Shown in pieces: positions 18,860-28,939 of a stretch of 64,000 nucleotides of DNA. The translations under genes and the position numbers were made by a program. The notes under the pieces are model-generated. The model did no database searches and was not told the DNA's origin. It worked only from the letters and a program-made list of their open reading frames with translations. Each line of letters begins with the position of its first letter. Positions within the stretch are counted from its first letter, which is position 1. The DNA comes from Leishmania martiniquensis (Eukaryota; Euglenozoa; Kinetoplastea; Trypanosomatida; Trypanosomatidae): the NCBI RefSeq assembly GCF_017916325.1, contig NC_090158.1:162001-226000 (forward strand). The letters are read 5' to 3'.

Positions 18860-19771
18860 ATGGTATGTGCGTCATCTGCTGAAGCCGGCATTGAAACAGC
18901 TGATTCAAACACAGCCCGCTCCTCACGCGCCTGCGAGACGGTAGCGCCAAAATCGATGGGGAAGCCCCAGCGATCGCATCCAGCCGCAGGCAGCGATATC
19001 GATCGCTACTTCAAAAGCGCTTCCAGTGCAACGCAGATGAGCCGCACTCTGGATACAACCCGCAGAAACCGCCGGGTTGGTGCCGTCACGCTGCACGAAG
19101 TCTGTGGTTACACTCACCACGGCGTGCCTGCGTACAGCAATGGCACCTCGAGCACATGGACGAACAAGAAGAGCTTCCGTGAAGGTGTCTTCATGGGTTA
19201 TCAGTGGCAGTGTGTCGAGTTCGCCAGGCGCTGGCTTTGGGTGACGCACCGGCTGCTGCTGCCGCAGCGCAGCTGTGCCTACTGCTTTGCCTACTGCACA
19301 CACGTGTACCGGCTCAAGGAAGGCCCGTCACCATTCTCGCAGCGGCCCCACCTGAACGGGGGAGCCGCTGCGGAACAGAACGGTGCTGGTTTGGCCGCGT
19401 CCTCCCTACCAGTCACCACCGCGACAGAACTGGGACTCCGTGGGCCGCGCGACAACAAAGATGCGTGGGAGAAGGTACCCGCGAAGTTCGTGAAGCAGGG
19501 CTCACTGGTGCCTCCGGTGGCGGACAGCTTGATTGTGTACCCGATGAGCTTCGGCAGCCCATGGGGGCACATCGGTGTCATCACCGCGGTGGATTTGGAT
19601 CGGTGCCTCGTCTACGTGGCAGATCAGAACCGCTTTTTCCACGACTGGAACGGCAAGTCCTACAGCGCCGTCTTTCGACTGGAATACAACAAGGGCCGAT
19701 TCTACATCCGCGACCACGAGAGCGAGTGCACGGGATGGCTGACCTTTCCCACCTTGGTGGAGGGGCACTAG
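18860..19771 (+). CDS. Stand-alone CHAP-domain amidase (trypanothione/glutathionylspermidine amidase-like)
   Basis: CHAP amidases cleave amide bonds. In trypanosomatids the CHAP domain of trypanothione synthetase and glutathionylspermidine synthetase hydrolyses the glutathione-spermidine link; bacterial relatives cut peptidoglycan. The 303-residue product has the active-site Cys at residue 118 in MGYQWQCVEFARRWLW, the His at 237 in SPWGHIGVITAVD, and the following YVADQNRFFHDWN segment. An Ala/Gly-rich insertion (residues about 155-185) interrupts the domain. No ATP-grasp synthetase domain follows, so this is amidase only. The first about 70 residues are low-complexity and could be a leader; alternative starts are the downstream in-frame ATGs before GKPQ and SRTL. 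The substrate is an inference. Confidence 0.82.
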   Translation: MVCASSAEAGIETADSNTARSSRACETVAPKSMGKPQRSHPAAGSDIDRYFKSASSATQMSRTLDTTRRNRRVGAVTLHEVCGYTHHGVPAYSNGTSSTWTNKKSFREGVFMGYQWQCVEFARRWLWVTHRLLLPQRSCAYCFAYCTHVYRLKEGPSPFSQRPHLNGGAAAEQNGAGLAASSLPVTTATELGLRGPRDNKDAWEKVPAKFVKQGSLVPPVADSLIVYPMSFGSPWGHIGVITAVDLDRCLVYVADQNRFFHDWNGKSYSAVFRLEYNKGRFYIRDHESECTGWLTFPTLVEGH

Positions 19772-21518
19772 GTGGCCCACATATCCAACCGCTCCTGCGT
19801 AGGTGCGTGCGAAACGAACTGAAGCCCCCACCCCTTCCCTCCCTCTCGAGACAAATACGCACCTCCGCCGATCCCTCGGCACGTTCTCTACCTTCTCGTG
19901 TGAGCACACGGTGCTGTCTAACAGCTCTCCCTCCCCCCAACCCACCCACCCTGTGAAGTCTTTCTTTGCACTTGGCGTCTTCGCGGTATCATCGTGTTGG
20001 ATGCATCTTTTCTTTACTCTCCGAATGTTTGGCCTCCTCTCCCGTGTAACCTCTTCGCTTGCTTCCCTCATGTTAGGAGTGGTATTCTTGCTGTCTTTGA
20101 TTGCGTTCTGTCTCTGTGTGTGTCTCTGTCTCTCGCCTCTTTCAAGATCATGTGTGGGCGTGGCATGACGAACGGAGTCGGTTGCTTTAAGGTGTCGGGC
20201 GCCCGCGCCCCGCCGTTGGCAGCCTATCCCGCCCCCATCTTTTTTTCCGGACGCAGTCTCGCATGTGGCGGTATACGCGCAGGCACATCCAAGAAAAAAC
20301 GTACATGCGTGCAGAGGCGCAGATACTGCCACTTCGAGCAGCCACAAGCCCGTTTCTCACTCTTCTCTCCGTCTCGATCTTCCGCATGGATCTTCAGCCC
20401 CTCTCCTCCCTCTGATGCCTGCGGGGCGCCTCTTTGGCTCTCTATGGACTCTTCCTCTACCATCGTACTCCACCGCCCTCCTCCTTCACCCCTCCCCGGC
20501 TTTTCCTCGGTTGACGGGCATGGCCACAATCATTATTACCAGGATGGCCATCACGGCCCCTATTTCTCATGCGCACCGGTGCTCCTCTCCTCTCCTCTTC
20601 GCTTCCGTTTCCCTGTCTCTCTCTCTCTTGAGGCCGCCTGTCTTCGGTGCTCCCCCACCATCTTATTGTGCTCTCGGCGTTTGTCGAGCGAAGCGGCTCA
20701 GGGCAGCCATCGCGCGTCTGCCTTCTATGCTGGAATACGTGAGGTTGTGCCTTCTCGCGCGCGTCCCCTTTTCGTTCGTTTCTTTTTGTTGTTGTTCTCT
20801 TGGCATTACGTACCCTATCAGCATAACGCAGTCACCGCAACACGAGGTGCTTCATCCTGAACGCCTCCCCTTCCGTACGTCTCGCCATCCCTCCCTTGAG
20901 CGTTTAAAAAAAGCGGAGCACAGTCGTGCAGGCCGAGCGCAGGCCACCACGCGGTCGCCAATGTGTGTGTGTGTGTGGATATACCTGGTGAAACGGAACT
21001 GGGCAGATGCGCAAGAAAGCATAAACGCGGAGTGTCGCCAAGTGCACGTTCCTCCTCTCTCAGTCTTCCTGTTCATACCCCTCTCTCCCAACACACACAA
21101 GCACACGCTTTCTCCTCTCGCAACTTGAATATCATTCCTCACCCTCTTCTCCTCCATCAAACCTCCACTTGCGCCCTTCCAGAACACACAAGCGCGCATA
21201 GCAGCAAACTGAGTTTGTATAGAGTGACGCAAGCACCACCAGTCACAACCGCTGCTCTCTTTTTCCCATCCAGCCACCCATCCCGTCCTCGTTCCGGGAG
21301 CTCTCTCCCCACCTCCTCCCGGCCCTGCGCCCCCTCCCCTCCCGGCATAGGCATACTTCTCTCCGCTTGTTTCAAGGTGAGGCAATCCGTGGTGTGCAGC
21401 GCCTACACTTCTTCAGCTGGCCCGCACAAGCTCCCGCAGTCTGCTGCACTTCATCCTCGTGTTGTGGGAGCCGAAAAACAGACGCCAAGCCGAACGGAGT
21501 CGTACCGTCGCCCCGTGA
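19772..21518 (+). other. Intergenic region (1.7 kb)
   Basis: No gene is supported. Pyrimidine-rich tracts dominate, with a (TG)n tract near 20962-20977. Open frames here are low-complexity. Confidence 0.5.
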
Positions 21519-22247
21519 ATGCCAAACGCAGGTGCGCCGATGACGCAGTCGTCACACCCGTACACGTGTATAGCCATTCCGTGTCAGCCGCTGCCGTTGC
21601 AGAATCTGCAGGGGGCGCGCACCGCGTTGGGTTCGGGAGTATTGATTCACCCGGCCATTGTTGCCGTTGCGGAGCAGAAGGCTCTGTATACACAGTATTC
21701 TCACGCCGTACCACCGACCCCGCAATACAGTTTCCCCCCTCAGGGCATGACCGCGGTTGCCAGTACGGTGCGTGAAAGTACGCAACACATGGATGAGGGC
21801 CGCCGCACCTTCACGCAGCCCGCAGCATTGCCTCAACCTTCGCCATCTGCCTGCGTGCAACACGAAGCGCTTGCAGGTGCCTCGTCGACAATGCCTGCGG
21901 TATCACATGTGGATACCACCGTGCACCCCCCGCCACCGTCTGAGTGGCTTCAGGCCATCCTTGTACTTCAAGAGCGTCAGCTGCTTTGTTGGAAGCAACT
22001 CGAAGAGACCCATAAGCTGATGGCTCACCACCTTGAGCGGCTACAGGAGGAAGTGCGGGGCCTACATGAAGTCATGGCACTTGATCGTGGCAAGCACTCC
22101 ACGAAAGAGGCGGCTATCACCAGCACGGCAGATGAAGACAAGCGCTCCCGCGCGGACGAGAAGGGCCGCTGCGAAGCTGCGATACTGACAAGGCGTGCGG
22201 CAGCCTCTCCCTCTGAAAAAGCCGCAGGCGGCCATGGGACAAGTTAG
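21519..22247 (+). CDS. Unassigned protein (242 aa) with a short coiled coil
   Basis: The frame begins MPNAGAPMTQSSHPYTCIAI. The N-terminal two thirds are Pro/Ala/Gln/Ser-rich and probably disordered. Residues about 143-190 form a likely helix or coiled coil (WLQAILVLQERQLLCWKQLE and onward), and the C-terminus is charged. No family is recognised. The next 220 bases in the +2 frame also read like protein (22248-22468), so the C-terminus may be affected by an indel. Codon use is typical of the neighbouring genes. Confidence 0.6.
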   Translation: MPNAGAPMTQSSHPYTCIAIPCQPLPLQNLQGARTALGSGVLIHPAIVAVAEQKALYTQYSHAVPPTPQYSFPPQGMTAVASTVRESTQHMDEGRRTFTQPAALPQPSPSACVQHEALAGASSTMPAVSHVDTTVHPPPPSEWLQAILVLQERQLLCWKQLEETHKLMAHHLERLQEEVRGLHEVMALDRGKHSTKEAAITSTADEDKRSRADEKGRCEAAILTRRAAASPSEKAAGGHGTS

Positions 22248-23385
22248 TGCATAGGGCTCGTTTGCTGGGAGTGAGTACTGCCTCTCTGCCTGTCGCCGCG
22301 CAAGACACGCCAGCCTGCCGCGCTGTCTCTCACCCTGCAGTGTGCCTGAAAAGCTGCGCTCCGAAGCCATTCGTAAAACCGAAGAGTAGCGGTACGGAGA
22401 ACGGTGCGGCACACTCGCAATGCACCCCTGGCACTGCCGACAGTGAGGCGGATGTCTTCCTGCTGTGACACAGTCTGCTCATTTCTTTGCCACTGCGCTT
22501 GCGCCCACCTGAAGGTCCTGTCGCCCCTCTCCCTCTCTCCCGCTACATCCGTCTGCTGATCAACGCCCCGCTGATAAGCGCCAACACAGATTGAAATGAA
22601 AAGAAGAGGATGCTGCTACTCTCTCTCCCTCTCTCCCACTGAAGGGGGAGGAGGAGGACGGCGGCACCGCCTCCCTTACCGTGGCCAGGCATCGCCAAGG
22701 AGGAGAGGAACGCCATCTCCTCACTCTGCTTCCTGATCGTGCGTTGCGCCAAGCTCTGGTTGACGACCCTGGGCCGCCTTTACCGCACGGCACTGCTGGC
22801 CGTCGTCACTCTTCTCGTGTGAGTGTTTGTGCGCGCACGGGTGCGTCGTCATCCCAGGCCGATATCGAAGCGCCGAACTCGCTCCTATGCCCCTCTTGTG
22901 TCCTCCTTTTTCCTTCCCCGTCCCACACCCTATGCACACATGCACGCAGTCGCATGAGGCGCACCCACACCACCCCATCTGCGATCGGTAGCCGCACTGA
23001 ACGACACACGCGCGCATAAAGCAGGGAAGTAGTATCAGCAGTCGGACTGCGGTTCATTGATAGACTCGCCGCCCCTTCCGCGCGTGCAGCGGTACACTCC
23101 GTGTCACAGCCGAACACTTTGATTCTGCCCATCCACTTTCTATCTTTTTCCTCCGTCGACGATTCGGTGAAGAGCGTCTCTCATCTTCCCCTCCCTCCCT
23201 CTGAGCGTCGAGACAGGCACGCACGCCTGATCCACAGACTACGCCTCTGCGACGGCTGTTGTCTTCTCTTGCCGGCTGCTTGACCGCACACACACACATA
23301 CACACATATACCTACGCACGCGGAATCATCTCCGCACCCCGAGCAGCGCGCTATCTATTCATCCTCCTCTCTCTCTCTCCTCTCC
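22248..23385 (+). other. Intergenic region, with a possible coding remnant at its start
   Basis: A frame from about 22247 to 22468 lacks an ATG but gives a protein-like translation and may belong to the preceding gene. The rest shows pyrimidine tracts, CA tracts near 23287-23307 and no supported gene. Confidence 0.45.
23176..23205 (+). promoter_or_regulatory. Polypyrimidine tract and spliced-leader acceptor
   Basis: A C/T tract at 23176-23202 is followed by AG at 23204-23205. No ATG occurs between it and 23386. The CT-rich tract immediately before ATG 23386 has no AG before the start codon, so it is unlikely to serve this gene. Confidence 0.45.
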
Positions 23386-26300
23386 ATGGACACCACATGG
23401 CAATCTGCTATTGACCGGACGCTGCGCTCGACGGAAGCGACGCTGGAGCAACTGCAGTACCGCCGTGTCAGCTACGATCGCGCGAAGCGCAAGGTCGACG
23501 AGTATCTTGGTGCGTCACCGAACCACCACGACAGTCAGCCCAATCTCGATGTGTTCGACCAGGATTTGAGCCTGCCACCGCCCTTGCCGCAGCATCTGCG
23601 CTACCGTGCCGCGCGCGTGACAGGCTCGTCTCCGCTGGCGCAGATCTCGCTCGATCACTCGACCCCTGCGCGGCGGCCACGCTTACTATCCTCAACAGCC
23701 GGCGCTTCGGATTCGCGGACAGCTGACCCGTCGTCTTCACCGCTACAGCTCGTTAATGCGCAGGTGCGCGGTGCATTGTTAGAGCTGGAGCTGGAGAAGG
23801 CAAAGCGGGCGGACAGCGTCCGCGAGCTGACTTACCGCACCACTGCTGAGCTCGCTGAGGTGCGTAGTCTAATCGCGCAGCTGCAGACAGAAAATGGGGC
23901 CCTGAAGAAGTCTGTGCGCGCGCTGGAGGGGCGACTCGGGTCTGAGGGCGATTCAGACGGCTTGCTCAAGGGTGCAGTCAGCGGGGTATCCACAGCCGCC
24001 GAAGGTGCATCCTTCATGTCCTCGTCTGGTGCAATAGCCCGGCCACCGCGAGCGGGAGCGTTGCCCTCGGCGGTCACAAGCAGCGGGTGTAGCCTTGCGC
24101 ACGACGCGTCAATCGCCGCCGGTGTGCCGGCGTCGCTTGTGGCCCGCGTGGAAGTGCTCGAGGCTGGCCTCGCTCGGCTGCAGCAGCAAGCAGAGGACCG
24201 GCAGGCAAGTGCGGCAAGCGTGCTCCGGGAACTGGTCAAGACAGAAGTGGGCTCGGAGATGTCTCAGATACGCGCGCTGGCACGGGAGGCCGCCCGCGAG
24301 AGCGCGGAAGATCTGCTAAAGCTGCGGCTTTCTGCCTTGCAGTCGAGCACGCAGGCGGATGTTCAGAAGGCGCTACGCATCGCATCCGCCAGCGAAACCG
24401 CGGCCCAGCACGCGCAGCAGCAGTGCCGCGAATCAGAGCAGCGGCTATCCTCGCATATGCACAAGATGCAGGCACAGTTGTCGGAGTGGCAGCGCGCCCA
24501 CAGCGGTGACGCGTTAGGCAGCGCCGCCTTTTCCGCGTCCGTGTCGAGTCAGCAGGGGCAGGAGCGTCTTGCCACGGTGGAGCGCCACGTTGATGAGCTG
24601 CTGCGCGGCGTGCGAAGTCAACTGCAGCAGCACCGTGCCGACGTCGAGGCGCACGCGGATCGCCTCGCAAAGGAGCTCAAGACGCTCTCCGGAGTAGTGC
24701 AAGGAAAAGCTGAGGCCTCTGAGCTGCTGACAGTGCAGGAGCGTCTTGAGGAGCAGGAGCGAGGTGGCAATAGCAGGTGGATGTCTCGCGACCAGGTGAC
24801 CGGCCTGCTGCGCACGCAACTGCAGCCCCTCCACGATGAGGTGAGCAAGACACAGGCTACGGCTCAAGAGACGCTTGACAACACTGATGCGTGGCGGCGG
24901 CAAGCTGCAATGCGCTTCGCCGCGATAGAGGCCAGTATGGAGAAAGCAGACGCCACCGGCGCACAGCAGGATCTGCAATTGCAGAGCTGCGCACGCGACA
25001 TACAGCAGTTGCGGAGGGACATGGCTGGCATCCAGTCCCGCATGGCAGAGGCAGTGCAGCAAACCAAGGCGGAACTGGCAAGCGTCTGGGATGGCAAGGT
25101 CCAGCTGCTGGAGGAGCGCACGCAGCAGGCGCACCGAGAGCGGCAGCAGCACACCGACATGCAGCTCCGCCAGCTGGAGCAGGCACTGGCGGAGCAAAAA
25201 GAGACGCAGCAGCGAGCCCGTGTAGCAGGTGAGTCGGCGGAAGAGCGTCTCCGGCGGACGGAGGCGGCGCTTGCTGGGGCCGAGGCAACCTTGATGCGCA
25301 CGGTGGAGGATGTTCGGGCCAAGTACGAGGCGTTGCAGGGAGCCATGCAGCAGAGTTGCGTGCTTCCGGTGGCTCGGGTGCAGCAAGACATCGAGGCACT
25401 GCAGCGTAAGCTGCAGGCGGTGGAGGAAGACCGGTCACGGCTGAGCAGCAGCTGGACGCACCAACTGGCGGAGGCGAAGCATTACCACGAGGAACGCGTC
25501 CAATACGCCCGGGAGGTGCTTGAGCAGCGCCTCGCTCACCAAAAGGAGCTCTATGAGGAGCTCCGAACACAGCAGGCACTGCAGCGGCGCGGGGCAGAGG
25601 AGCAGCACCAGCAGCTCATGGACCGCGTCCGTCATCTTCAACAGCTTAGGGCGACGAGCGTGGTGGTGCCGACGCCTGCGCGCGAGCATCCTGCCGAGGC
25701 AGAGAGCACTCCTGCGCTGGCAGGAGCAGCAGCGTTGAGCACCAAAGCCGACACATTAGTTGTGGAAGAGTACCAGCGCAACCTGCAACTGCTCGCCAGC
25801 CGGCTTCAGGATCTCGACGAGCGCATGGGAGCGGTCGAGAAATCTTGCGCTGACGTCCCGCTCACGATCGCAGACTCGACCAGCTCCATTGTGAAGTGGT
25901 TGGAGGGTCTGCAAGGTCGCGTCGAGGCTGCGGCGGATGACTGGCAGAGACGGCACGATGAGCTAGAGCGCGACACGGAACTGCAGCTGGGCGCCCTGTC
26001 GAGGAGGTGCATGGAAACGGCAGCGTCCATGGACGCTCAGCCGGCACTCACGGCGCGGCAAGTGGAATCGTTGCTGTCTCCGCTGCCGCTCGTCACGCAC
26101 ATTTCAGCCGACGAGCCGAGTCTCCGGCACCTCGCGCTGCGCCTGCGAGACCACTTGTCGTTGACGCCTGAAAACACAGCTGCTTTAGCTGACATGCAGG
26201 CGCACCTCGAGGCTCTCGCAAAGACGCTGGAAGTGGTTCAGGCGTCAATGGAGAAAGCGCAGCGCGAGATCTCCGGACTCAGTGAGACGCGCCTTGCGGA

Positions 26301-27693
26301 CGAAGCTCCTGCTGCTCTTCCCTCGTCAGACCCAGAGGCTGCGGCTGCGCAGGAGGAGTTGCTCAATGCCGTCCGTAGCCTACATGGATCACTTGCGGAG
26401 CAGCGCGAGCGCCAGGACAGCCTCGAAAAAGGACTGCGTCAAATCACGGTACAGCAACTCGCCACTGTCACCAAAGATCTGGCGGAGCTCAAGCAGGTGA
26501 CAGACAGCGTCCCGCTTGAGCTCTCAAGGCTTACAGACCAGTGCAGCACACTCCAATCGGTGCAGCGGCAGCAGCTGCCAACGCTGCAGAAGTATGTGCA
26601 GGATGTTGTTGAAATAGTCCAGTCCAACCAGTCGGCGCAGATGGACCCGATCCAGCTTCGGCTGCGCGCCGTTGAGGATCGGCACAAGCAACTGCAGGCG
26701 CGACTGGAGGAAGTTAACGCTACACACGAAGTGGATACAGCTCAGAGAGTACAAGATCTGCAGAAGAGGCTGGACCATCAGCACAACGTACACAGCGCGA
26801 TCGAGGGGCAGCTGGCAGGTTTGCGCGACGACGTTGCAGCCACGCGAGCGGATGTGGACTCCCTAGCAGAGCGCATGGCGGCAGCAGAGCAGGCAAGGGA
26901 GCACACCTCAGCCAAGTCGGCCGCCCTGCAAGTCGGCCTGTCACCCGCCAACACCGACGAATTCGCAGCGGCAAGAGCGGGCGAAGAACGTATGGCACCC
27001 GACGCTACAGCACTAGAGAGCGACGTGGCAGAGAGCATGTGGGGTACTTCGGACCATCTCGCTCTCCCGGGAGCCGCTTTAGCCGAGCTGCGCCTTTACA
27101 CGATGGAGATCGATGCGCGGCTCACTCAACTGCACGAGCAAACACACGACTCGGTGTCCGTGACGGCAGAGATGTTGGGCGCATTTCGCGATGAGCTTCA
27201 GAATGTTGTGTTTCGCTTTGCGACGGCCGCCGCGCAGCTCACCGGGAAGGCAGAGGCGGGTGGAGCAGAAGAAACAGATGCCCGCGATGACGCCAGAAGG
27301 ACGGGGAAGGTGGCTGCCACGGGAGCCGCCGCCTCCTCCACACTGCCACCCATTCACTGCCTTGAGGACGTCTTTGCATTTCTGCTGCAGCGACTTTACC
27401 AGCTTCACCATGCCCTGCAGCAGTTGCAGCTTAACACAGTGGAGACGTTGGAGATTCTTGAACAGCATGAAGAGTGTGCTGCGTCGCTACCAACGCTCCA
27501 GCGCACTGTAGATGTGATGGCGGCCACCCTCGTACCACTGGCGGAGCGGCTCGGCGTGGACACTGGTGCCTTCTGCGCTATCTCGGCGCAGGAACTAGAA
27601 GGCGGCCATCACTATGCCTCCCTATTCCCGCCCTCACGTAGCAGCAGCAGCAGCAGCCGTTCCTCTGAGCAGGATCCGTGGGTAAGGGTCTGA
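23386..27693 (+). CDS. Large coiled-coil protein (1435 aa), unassigned
   Basis: The product starts MDTTWQSAIDRTLRSTEATL and is dominated by long alpha-helical, heptad-patterned sequence rich in Glu, Gln, Leu, Arg and Ala from about residue 120 to 1230. Ser/Ala-rich breaks lie near residues 180-240 and 770-800, and there is a poly-Ser stretch close to the C-terminus. No catalytic or motor domain is visible. Such proteins in trypanosomatids are commonly cytoskeletal (flagellum, basal body, flagellar pocket collar), but nothing here identifies a location. The extra-long single exon and regular codon use support it as intact. Coiled-coil composition gives weak similarity to many unrelated proteins, so homology names should be treated cautiously. 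Confidence 0.85.
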   Translation: MDTTWQSAIDRTLRSTEATLEQLQYRRVSYDRAKRKVDEYLGASPNHHDSQPNLDVFDQDLSLPPPLPQHLRYRAARVTGSSPLAQISLDHSTPARRPRLLSSTAGASDSRTADPSSSPLQLVNAQVRGALLELELEKAKRADSVRELTYRTTAELAEVRSLIAQLQTENGALKKSVRALEGRLGSEGDSDGLLKGAVSGVSTAAEGASFMSSSGAIARPPRAGALPSAVTSSGCSLAHDASIAAGVPASLVARVEVLEAGLARLQQQAEDRQASAASVLRELVKTEVGSEMSQIRALAREAARESAEDLLKLRLSALQSSTQADVQKALRIASASETAAQHAQQQCRESEQRLSSHMHKMQAQLSEWQRAHSGDALGSAAFSASVSSQQGQERLATVERHVDELLRGVRSQLQQHRADVEAHADRLAKELKTLSGVVQGKAEASELLTVQERLEEQERGGNSRWMSRDQVTGLLRTQLQPLHDEVSKTQATAQETLDNTDAWRRQAAMRFAAIEASMEKADATGAQQDLQLQSCARDIQQLRRDMAGIQSRMAEAVQQTKAELASVWDGKVQLLEERTQQAHRERQQHTDMQLRQLEQALAEQKETQQRARVAGESAEERLRRTEAALAGAEATLMRTVEDVRAKYEALQGAMQQSCVLPVARVQQDIEALQRKLQAVEEDRSRLSSSWTHQLAEAKHYHEERVQYAREVLEQRLAHQKELYEELRTQQALQRRGAEEQHQQLMDRVRHLQQLRATSVVVPTPAREHPAEAESTPALAGAAALSTKADTLVVEEYQRNLQLLASRLQDLDERMGAVEKSCADVPLTIADSTSSIVKWLEGLQGRVEAAADDWQRRHDELERDTELQLGALSRRCMETAASMDAQPALTARQVESLLSPLPLVTHISADEPSLRHLALRLRDHLSLTPENTAALADMQAHLEALAKTLEVVQASMEKAQREISGLSETRLADEAPAALPSSDPEAAAAQEELLNAVRSLHGSLAEQRERQDSLEKGLRQITVQQLATVTKDLAELKQVTDSVPLELSRLTDQCSTLQSVQRQQLPTLQKYVQDVVEIVQSNQSAQMDPIQLRLRAVEDRHKQLQARLEEVNATHEVDTAQRVQDLQKRLDHQHNVHSAIEGQLAGLRDDVAATRADVDSLAERMAAAEQAREHTSAKSAALQVGLSPANTDEFAAARAGEERMAPDATALESDVAESMWGTSDHLALPGAALAELRLYTMEIDARLTQLHEQTHDSVSVTAEMLGAFRDELQNVVFRFATAAAQLTGKAEAGGAEETDARDDARRTGKVAATGAAASSTLPPIHCLEDVFAFLLQRLYQLHHALQQLQLNTVETLEILEQHEECAASLPTLQRTVDVMAATLVPLAERLGVDTGAFCAISAQELEGGHHYASLFPPSRSSSSSSRSSEQDPWVRV

Positions 27694-28273
27694 CTGCCCT
27701 GCACACGCTTCAAGCGGAAAGAGAAAGAAGGGAAGGGAGGGTTGGGGGAGGGGTTGCGTCATGGGCGCCCCCTGTCCTCATGGCCCCTCTGACTCTCTTC
27801 AGTCAGCCGGCTCGCTCGCTCCTTTTCACAGATGCTCTTGTCTGTGTCTGTGTGTGTCTGCGTGGACGTCGCTTGAAAAGACAATCACCATTCATCCTCA
27901 TTGTCGCAGTTGCTCTCCCTCAATCACCCCTTAGAGCACCGAAAAATTGTGTATCGGCATATCCGACTCGACAGCCCGAATGCACGTGCGTGCCAATGCA
28001 CCGATATCTTCCTCATCGCGTTGGTACCCGCCTGATCAGCGGTGCTGACTCTTCGCCCCAACCCCACTCCACACCTCTCGCCCTCCCCCTTCGGCTCTTC
28101 CTTCTGTTTGTCAGCCCTTTTCGTTTCCTCTCTCCTGGCCGGCACCACTTCTTTTCAGGACTCACCCACACACGCCGCTCTCCTCTGGAGTACTGAAGGA
28201 CGTGGCCGGCAGTCCGCACTACCCCTACGCATTCCGTCCTCCGCTTCTTCACCGGAGAAACTTGGCCACACAG
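27694..28273 (+). other. Short intergenic region
   Basis: No gene is supported. A pyrimidine-rich tract ends in AG at 28157-28158, and no ATG occurs from there to 28274. Confidence 0.55.
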
Positions 28274-28939
28274 ATGACGGCGTCCTCCGTCGAGCTGGAG
28301 CAGTTAAAGCGGCGGCTGATCATGGAGTACGAAGAAGAATTAAATGCGCTGCTGGGTGCCCGCGCCGCTGCGGCTGAAAGGGATGGCTTGGTGCCGATCC
28401 CGTCCGCCACACCCTCATACCTTTATCAACAGCTCCTCTGCCTGCGCGCTGGCCGCCCGTACGGCGTCGGGGTACCGACGACCGCGTCAGAAACGGTGCA
28501 GCTGCTAGCGGAGAGCCAGCCGCCGCTCGAGGTGATGCTCATGCAGCGGCTGCACAAGGCACAGGATGAGAGCATTCAACTCCTAGCGATTCACTCAGCT
28601 GCGACAATGGCGGCGGTGACGGCGCGAGAGTCCGCAGAGAGAGATGCAGGAGCAGCAGCTGCTGCTGTGGACGATGCGACCGCTGGCGATGAAGCGCACG
28701 AAGAAGTCGCAATTAAGCCCCTCACCGCGGAAGATCGAATGGCGTTGCTGTCGCGACTTGCGAAAGCTAGCCCATCGCCGTCTCTTGCCGAGCCGACTAC
28801 TTCGAAAAGTCCTTCTGTCGCTGGCAACCATGCTCATGACGACGTCGCGACTGACAAGGAGCGGGTTGCCGATGCCTGTGAGGATGAAGGCCGGGCTGAG
28901 GAGACAACAGACGAGGAAGTGGTAGAAGAGATGGAATAG
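28274..28939 (+). CDS. Unassigned acidic protein (221 aa)
   Basis: The start ATG 28274 is the first after the inferred acceptor at 28157-28158. The N-terminus is a helix (SSVELEQLKRRLIMEYEEEL), followed by a Tyr/Leu-containing globular-looking stretch to about residue 120, then an Ala-rich linker and a very acidic C-terminus ending DEEVVEEME. No domain is recognised. Codon use matches its neighbours. The N-terminal helix and acidic tail suggest a protein-binding role, but that is only inference. Confidence 0.7.
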   Translation: MTASSVELEQLKRRLIMEYEEELNALLGARAAAAERDGLVPIPSATPSYLYQQLLCLRAGRPYGVGVPTTASETVQLLAESQPPLEVMLMQRLHKAQDESIQLLAIHSAATMAAVTARESAERDAGAAAAAVDDATAGDEAHEEVAIKPLTAEDRMALLSRLAKASPSPSLAEPTTSKSPSVAGNHAHDDVATDKERVADACEDEGRAEETTDEEVVEEME

